Position numbers and translations under genes: made by a program
Assembly (NCBI GenBank): GCA_903813345.2
Contig: CAIIXF020000008.1
Location: 6,954,366-7,018,365 of the forward strand
Length of the DNA stretch: 64,000 nt
Source: Owenia fusiformis
Lineage: Eukaryota > Annelida > Polychaeta > Sabellida > Oweniidae
Direction of reading: 5' to 3'
Notes under the pieces: model-generated
Seen by the model: the letters and a program-made list of their open reading frames with translations, nothing else
Databases searched by the model: none
Told to the model about the DNA's origin: nothing
Shown here: positions 57,301 through 64,000 of the stretch, one piece after another
Layout: every line of letters begins with the position of its first letter
Numbering within the stretch: position 1 is the stretch's first letter

Positions 57301-58514
57301 TGCTGTTTTCCAAGCTGTAACTGCAACATTGGCCTGGAATGGAGTAAGAGAAAAAATGATGATTGGTGAAATGTTAAACATATTTTACCTTTATTACTCA
57401 TTTCAAAAACTTGATCAGATGTTGATAGATGATTCCCTATATTTATTGGATTCAGCATTAAAAATGTGTGAAGAGTTTGATTCCACCTGATCTGAGTTTT
57501 ATTTTAATTGTACCATATGACAGGGACAAGAAGTGGTTGTTACAGACAAAAGTTCACCATGTAGCATGAGGATTACAGGTGATATGTATAACAATTTAAG
57601 AAAAAATAATTTTGGTCACCTTGGTCCTATATCGTTGAAAGGTTGACTTAGCCTTCTGTTTTATTTCTTCAGTGAAGAGGCAAGGGTTGGTGAACAATTC
57701 TCCACTTTTTATAATCCTCCTTTGATACACTTTGGACAGACTGAAATGTCATATGTAAAAATTAGGTCAAATCTGGGTGCAAATAGTATAAAACAAATAA
57801 ACTGAAGATGTACATATTCCAAATCTAGCACAATTTCACTATTTTCTCAATACAAGTCAGTCATTTAAGTTGATTGAACATAAAACATGTACACATATTT
57901 ATTTATTGAACCAGATTTAAACAGATAAAAAGCATTAATATTTAATGTGTTGGATTCATTTGGCGCTTGTTTTATTAAAAAGTGCCAAACTAACCAAGTC
58001 ACACTAATATTTATAACAACATGACATTTCGATGATATAGGTTTCTTCTACAGGAGTTTCGATATCATCTTCATGAGGTCATTTCAAAAAAAAAATTTTC
58101 AATTCAATATCAATTCCACACTCACAGGATAAAAATGGCTATGAATTCTCAGACATTCATCATTTGAATTTTCAAACACGTCATGAATATGATATTAATT
58201 CTTCATTACTTCATATGATGTGATGATATGATACTTCAGTGATGCTTTGACTTGCAAAACATAAGTAACAAATACATGGATATGATTGGCTGATAATGCT
58301 ACAAGGCTGCTCATGTGTTTATGTATTTATATTTGATTTGAAATAAAGTCTATGAATAAAAATGCTTTGTTCAAGTCTTGTACCTATTCCAGAGGCGGGC
58401 AAACCTCTGCACTATCATGAGATTCCTTGGATGGAGTAGTACATCAGGAAGTCCATCCAGGTTACCAGATTCAACATCTAACACAGTGAAGTTACTCTCT
58501 AAAGATGTTCCTTC
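54356..58514 (-). CDS. ZRANB3: ZRANB3, C-terminal part with HNH endonuclease
   Basis: ZRANB3 is an annealing helicase and structure-specific nuclease that remodels stalled replication forks. Seven in-phase exons (58384-58514, 57620-57740, 56938-57333, 55892-56035, 55374-55477, 54992-55103, 54356-54550) encode 400 residues of the C-terminal half. They include the substrate-recognition region (SNFTVLDVES..LPDVLLHP, RRIIKSGELFTNP), KGYLQALTTDAIP with a Cys-rich cluster (CMECNKP..FCSRDCAE), GVCQMC, and the HNH nuclease VDHIVPVMEGGG..LTNLRTLCTVCHK. The 396-bp exon encodes a long Ser/Thr/Lys-rich linker. The helicase core, PIP box and NZF finger are not found in the window. Two exons (58514 and 56035 starts) are preceded by tandem copies of their own acceptors. 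Confidence 0.93.
56036..56768 (-). repeat. 58-bp tandem array copied from a ZRANB3 acceptor and exon start, about 13 copies
   Basis: On the minus strand each unit reads CACTTTCTTTTAG then GCCCTGACCACTGATGCTAT and onward to TGTATGGAAT(A/G)TAACAAA. That is a pyrimidine tract, an AG acceptor and about 44 nt of the exon that starts at 56035. Copies near 56450 and 56510 share the exon's ACAAATTGG variant, while most carry ACATATAGG. The authentic exon is the 3'-most unit. The 58-nt period is not a multiple of three. Confidence 0.93.
56810..56880. repeat. Fragment of the 50076-50440 MITE family
   Basis: GGACTCCTAGACTTCC followed by ATCATTTCCGACCTTGC matches the left arm of the palindromic element at 50 kb. 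It lies just outside the 58-bp array. Confidence 0.6.
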
Positions 58515-59880
58515 CTTAAAGCAAAAGAGGGGTTTTGTGAATTAATTCATAATTGCAAAAGTCAAACTGTGTATTGAACACAGGGAAGTTACTTTTTAGA
58601 GATGTTCCTTCCTTAAAGCAAAAGAGGGATTTTGTGAATTAATTCATAATTGCATAAGTCAAACTATTCATCTAACACAGGGAAGTTACTCTCTAAAGAT
58701 GTTTCTTCCTTAAAGCAAAAGAGGGATTTTGTGAGTTAATTCATAATTGCATAAGTCAAACTATTCATCTAACACAGGGAAGTTACTCTTTAGAGATGTT
58801 CCTTCCTTAAAGCAAAAGAGGGATTTTGTGAATTAATTCATAATTGCATAAGTCAAACTATTCATCTAACACAGGGAAGTTACTCTCTAAAGATGTTTCT
58901 TCCTTAAAGCAAAAGAGGGATTTTGTGAGTTAATTCATAATTGCATAAGTCAAACTATTCATCTAACACAGGGAAGTTACTCTCTAAAGATGTTCCTTCC
59001 TTAAAGCAAAAAATGGATTTTCTGAATTAATTCATAATTGCATAAGTCAAACTATTCATCTAACACAGGGAAGTTACTCTCTAAAGATGTTTCTTCCTTA
59101 AAGCAAAAGAGGGATTTTGTGAATTAATTCATAATTGAATAAGTCAAACTATTCATCTAACACAGGGAAGTTACTCTCTAAAGATGTTTCTTCCTTAAAG
59201 CAAAAGAGGGATTTTGTGAATTAATTCATAATTGCATAAGTCAAACTATTCATCTAACACAGGGAAGTTACTCTTTAGAGATGTTCCTTCCTTAAAGCAA
59301 AAGAGGGATTTTGTGAATTAATTCATAATTACATAAGTCAAATTATTCATCTAACACAGGGAAGTTACTCTCTAAAGATGTTTCTTCCTTAAAGCAAAAG
59401 AGGGTTTTGTGAATTAATTCATAATTGCATAAGTCAAACTGTTCATCTAACACAGGGAAGTTACTCTCTAAAGATGTTTCTTCCTTAAAGCAAAAGAGGG
59501 ATTTTGTGAATTAATTCATAATTGAATAAGTCAAACTATTCATCTAACACAGGGAAGTTACTCTCTAAAGATGTTTCTTCCTTAAAGCAAAAGAGGGATT
59601 TTGTGAATTAATTCATAATTGCATAAGTCAAACTATTCATCTAACACAGGGAAGTTACTCTTTAGAGATGTTCCTTCCTTAAAGCAAAAGAGGGATTTTG
59701 TGAATTAATTCATAATTACATAAGTCAAACTATTCATCTAACACAGGGAAGTTACTCTCTAAAGATGTTTCTTCCTTAAAGCAAAAGAGGGTTTTGTGAA
59801 TTAATTCATAATTGCATAAGTCAAACTGTTCATCTAACACAGGGAAGTTACTCTTTAGAGATGTTCCTTCCTAAATAACA
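58480..59880 (-). repeat. 97-bp tandem array copied from a ZRANB3 acceptor and exon start, about 14 copies plus the exon
   Basis: On the minus strand each unit contains CTCTTTTGCTTTAAG followed by GAAG(G/A)AACATCTTTAGAGAG and TAACTTCCCTGTGTTAGATG. That is the acceptor and first 40 nt of the exon starting at 58514, then about 45 nt of intron sequence. Variant patterns show a four-unit block (about 59070-59450) duplicated as 59460-59840, marked by GAATAAGTC, TTACATAAGTC and a shortened GAGGGTTTTG. The authentic exon is again the 3'-most unit. Confidence 0.95.
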
Positions 59881-62800
59881 AAAGATGGATTTTCTGAATT
59901 AATTTATATTCAAAGATGACTGTATTCACGCCTTCTATAAACTGTGAACAAAGTCAATGTTTCACCCAGGGCATATTCGAGATCAATGCCCTGGCTCTGT
60001 ACTAAGTGTTTCGTTCAGTGCAAAAGCTCAACAGGAAGTTGAAATAAAAAAAGTGGAAATGAACATCGAAATTGATGATTTTGCAATATTTTGGTGAGTT
60101 TTAATGTTCGAATCGTAATATACACCTCAGAGCAGGGCTACTATTTTGAATACACCCCTTAGGGCTAGGCACAAAAACTTTCGAAAACGTTTGTGCCAAG
60201 CCCTGAAAATAGTAGCCCTGCTCTTCGGACTATATTTCTTAAATATATAATTGTTTAAGTCAGAATGTTCATCTCAATTGTGCGGAGTTATCTTTTGATC
60301 AGTAAAAATTAGAATTTCTTTTCTCACATAGCTTTCAAATGCATACAACAAAAAACTAATACAATATAGTATAAAACAAATATATACATTTATAACAGTA
60401 AAGTTAAAGACAAGACTGAACTGAAAAACTGAATAAAAAAGGTAATTACTAAAACAAGAAATTCCATCAGAAACAAGTCAAATAACAAGTCAATAAACAA
60501 GTCTCAATAAATTAAAAATATTCTCTGAAGTAAAGAATTTGACTTGTTTCTGATATATTAACCAGAGAGATGAACTTACATAGAAGAAATTCCATATTTC
60601 ATCTCCAGTAAATCACACAGTAGAGTCTTAGAGCAAATGCCACTTTGTTTTGCACTAACTTCTAATTTATTGTATCTGATCAAGGAAATGGGAAAAACAT
60701 TGGGATTTATGTTTGATTTATGGCTAAGAAATGGCCTATTTGTCTTCATACTGATGATTGGATCTAGAACATTGCAGATTGATTCTTAAAGGTTAGAGCC
60801 ACTCATCCTATTTTACATTGTGTGCCTGATCACGGCTACACCAAGATTAAGCACATCTTATGGAACATCTTTTTTTACTTAACTACCAGCCATGATTTTT
60901 CAAATAGCTACCATAGTAGATGAATTTATAATGTACATATGTATCATGTTTGTTGATGGAATTTACATTGGATTTTGAAAATTACTTTCAAGCAGAACTT
61001 TTATATATGCCCCAAACTTTGTTCAGTGGGATAATTAATTTACATTCACACATAGCTAGGCTAATTGAGTCTGATTCTAACCAATCAGAAGGCGCTATTT
61101 CACATAACTGTATTCCATTATATAACCAATAACCAGCTCAAATTCACTAGTTAAACGGTTGTCATGGTGATAACTAGACTCCTCAGATTGAAAACAGGAG
61201 GTTGCAAACTTGAAAATATGTCCTTTTCGTGATTTTGTATCTTTTAGATGATTTTGTAGAAAATATTTTGCAATGTGGGAAAAGAATTTAAGCCCAAGAT
61301 TCAATGCATTGTGTAATGACCATTCTTTCCAGATGTTGTTTCCTAAAATTAACACTCGATGCTCCGCATCTCGTTCAAATTTTGGAAAGCAACACCTTCA
61401 AGGAATGGTCATTTCACATAGCACTGAGTTCATGGCTTAAATCCTTAAATAACCAGATTGTACTTAACTCTATATCAGTAACAGAGGGGTTAATGAACTT
61501 GCTATGTAAATATCATACTTTTTAAACTGTCATTTGAAAATCAATTTAAAACCTGATTCACCGAAGGGGAAACCAATTCCAAACTTGTGTTTGGCTGCAA
61601 TTCTCATTGGTTAATATGTAACGGCACTTAGTTGGTTTGCGTAGAAATAGTAGGTGTCTGTTATCAATTTGTCGTCATAATTCTCTCTTAAAACGTAACC
61701 ACTGTAGTATTACAGATTTGCAGTTCATTCCACTTAAAACCCTTGCAGACTCTAGACGTACATGACGTACAATTGTCTGTTTCCTCAGATAATCTTTTAC
61801 AGTTTCATTTAATAAGATTGATGAGCAAAATTACACTTCACATTTCACATAAGGGCAATACTGTAAACCATGCTTATTCTGATAACTGAGAACAAAAATC
61901 AAATGAAAAAATATTGGGATGATGCAAATGATATCAATTGTGATTCAAGATGTGAAAAACTGCTTTAAAATGTGTGATTTACAGAAAAATGAATTCAATA
62001 TCTCAAATCATGTAATCACGAAGAAAAATGAGTGATTTTTCTTAATGGACAATTTTATGTTCAAGTATGATGAGCTGATATTTCTTGTAATCCCTGATGA
62101 AAAGAGTTATTACTCTTAATGAAGAATTAAATAAATGACCACATGATATAGAGTGCAAACCAATATTGAACTTCAGAGCCATGATCTTGAAACTGACATC
62201 ATAAAACCTTATACTCCATCAAGAAGTAATGATCTGCACTGAACAGTACACTCAATGTAGTTTTGGGATTTCGGAAAGTGCTTCTATGTTATTTTACATT
62301 ATAGAAATGTTTCATCTTTTGGCAAGGGCCAAACACATCATGTGATCAATACCTCAATCTAAACCATTGAGTCTAATCATACTCACGAACATGTAAATAT
62401 TTTGACACGAAATGGTATTTATTTTCAATGATTATGATAGGAAAGAGACAAATCATTTTTTGATTGATCAAACGAAACAATTAGGAGCTATAATTCTTAT
62501 AGGGCTGTAACATAATAGTCCATGTGTCACCCCTATACATACTATAGTGAACCTATGAATTGTTAAAAACACGATGTTTTATGGTTAATTTATAATAACA
62601 AGGGTTTTCTGAAATGATTTAACTGGGTTGGACAAAAAGTTAGTTTGGGGAAAAAAGTATATCGGCTAATTAGGGAGGGGTGCATTGGCTTAACATGGAG
62701 TTGACTATTGACTTAGCGTCGGGATACCACCATGTACCTGGTATGTTACCATGGTGATAGATACAAAAATTTTCCCCAACGTTAATTTTTTGGCAACCCT

Positions 62801-64000
62801 GCTAAATCACTCCAATAAACCCTAATGATAGTATTTGCACAGAAAAACATCATGTTTTTAAATATTCATACGTTATGAAAATGACAAATGGACTATAAGA
62901 GTAAATTGGGGAGAGAATAAAACTAGAAAGTAAGAGATAAATAGTGCCATGGGTACTGGGCTCATATGGTGAAAATGCATTCTAGACATTATTGTTAACC
63001 TAATAACACTTAGCTAAGTTAGCTGCCTGTATAATTAGAAAATCAATGCAATACTTGATATTTCTACAATAAAAATTATGGCTATTTTGAATAGACTAGA
63101 TGCGAGTAGAAATAATCTTGATTTACGTCATTAAATATTCAAAATTCAGTCAAAGTGATGTCATATTTGAAATCTACATGTAAAAGTACATCTAAAAATA
63201 TGGTTTCGAAAGTTGTTTATCAACTTTGAAAATTTAATTTTTTTGAAAATGTGACTTCTTGTTCGGGTTGATTCCCCATAGACCCCACGTTACAAAATCA
63301 CAAAAAGTGAAATATCTTTTCTTGTGTTGGACAGATAACATTTTCTTTTACTGGACATATTTTAATTTGCATAACTATTAGATACATAAGGGTTCTATGA
63401 AAATTGAACCACTAAAACAGATGTAATTTAAGTTAAAGGGAACTTTCTTCTATACCCACCATGCTATCTGACCCGAACGAGCCACCTGGTGGTGAAACTG
63501 GTAACTACCTACTCGCATCTGCGTTATTACTGAGACTTATTTTGTCAAACATTGTAGACATTATTGTTTACTTATGAAATAAGGTAGTTGAACAATTTCA
63601 GGCTAGTTGACTAAATACTATACTCTAAGCTGCCGAAACTTGTATACAATTATTGATAACCTATAAATTAAGGTACCTTTACAATGTCAAGCAAATTGAT
63701 GAAATACTTCTGACTTTTCCGGAATAAAAATGGCCACAATTTTGGAATAACAAGATGAGCTTTTGAGACGCTTTATTGGATAATTGAAGACTTTCTAGAC
63801 ACATTTTAAAAGTGAAACCATTTCAATTGTCATGGAGGATTTCAAATGTGTTGACAGACAAACGAACTGACAGATAGACAAATGGGCGATGGCTGATTGC
63901 ATGTCTCACCCATGTGAGCTAAAAATGTGTTTTGAAGATGTTATCCGACTCTTGGCATCAGACAAAGAGTAATTTCAAATTGATTGACTGAACTGTAACC
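59881..64000. other. ZRANB3 intron or upstream region; small inverted repeats only
   Basis: No exon could be supported. It includes a stem TTTGTGCC(T/A)AGCCCT..AGTAGCCCTGCTC near 60125-60225 and inverted halves around 61288-61450 (TTTAAGCC..AATGACCATTC). A small MITE-like pair at 62624-62801 (GGGTTGGACAAAAAGTTA / TTAATTTTTTGGCAACCC) is also present. The rest is AT-rich without recognisable content. Confidence 0.55.
62624..62801. mobile_element. Small Tc1-like MITE
   Basis: Imperfect inverted ends GGGTTGGACAAAAAGTTA and TTAATTTTTTGGCAACCC, with further pairing GGGGAAAA/TTTTCCCC, enclose about 180 bp. The exact termini are uncertain. Confidence 0.55.

Noticed and set aside
53898-59880. CRISPR array
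   Set aside because: Units are contiguous without unique spacers, the sequence is eukaryotic, and the arrays derive from exons or simple minisatellite units.
60558-60664. Possible exon on the minus strand ending at a GTAAGT donor (frame with KTLLCDLLEMKYG)
   Set aside because: The phase does not fit the ZRANB3 exon at 58514 and the peptide does not resemble the expected upstream ZRANB3 sequence. An isolated open frame of about 35 codons is not enough.

Overview
This window is AT-rich, intron-dense animal DNA. Four multi-exon genes have clear vertebrate-type orthologues, one of them uses a selenocysteine TGA codon, and the introns are full of DNA transposons. A marine invertebrate (lophotrochozoan or invertebrate deuterostome) fits best. 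The species cannot be fixed from the sequence alone.

Layout. The first half (about 0.5-31.8 kb, + strand) is PPP2R3C, the B''-gamma regulatory subunit of protein phosphatase 2A; its first exon is probably outside the window. Two of its introns hold whole antisense genes. The 15.5-kb intron (2201-17675) carries an intronless class A GPCR (5130-6392, -), two decayed Tc1/mariner elements (one with a hAT element nested inside) and an R2-like retrotransposon with a restriction-like endonuclease (12550-16402). The 11.5-kb intron (18309-29786) carries an amidase-signature gene (18828-28895, -), whose own introns hold a TTAA-flanked foldback and a 4.5-kb giant foldback.

Next comes a selenoprotein glutathione peroxidase (35124-37731, -) with a SECIS-like fold about 690 nt past its stop. 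A divergent spacer follows, then a sphingosine-1-phosphate phosphatase (39105-49212, +) whose first intron is packed with MITEs. Last is the C-terminal part of ZRANB3 (54356-58514, -): the substrate-recognition tail and HNH nuclease. Its helicase exons lie outside the window or unrecognised beyond 60 kb. PPP2R3C and GPX converge, GPX and SGPP diverge, and SGPP and ZRANB3 converge. The genes look like ordinary neighbours, not a pathway cluster.

The most unusual signal concerns splice acceptors. At three acceptors (PPP2R3C exon at 17676; ZRANB3 exons at 56035 and 58514) the acceptor together with the first 40-55 nt of its exon has been repeated in tandem into the preceding intron, giving about 3, 13 and 14 extra copies. 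In each case the authentic exon is the last, 3'-most copy. A fourth decayed array lies downstream of the PPP2R3C stop codon and derives from the last coding exon. I saw no comparable array at any donor site.
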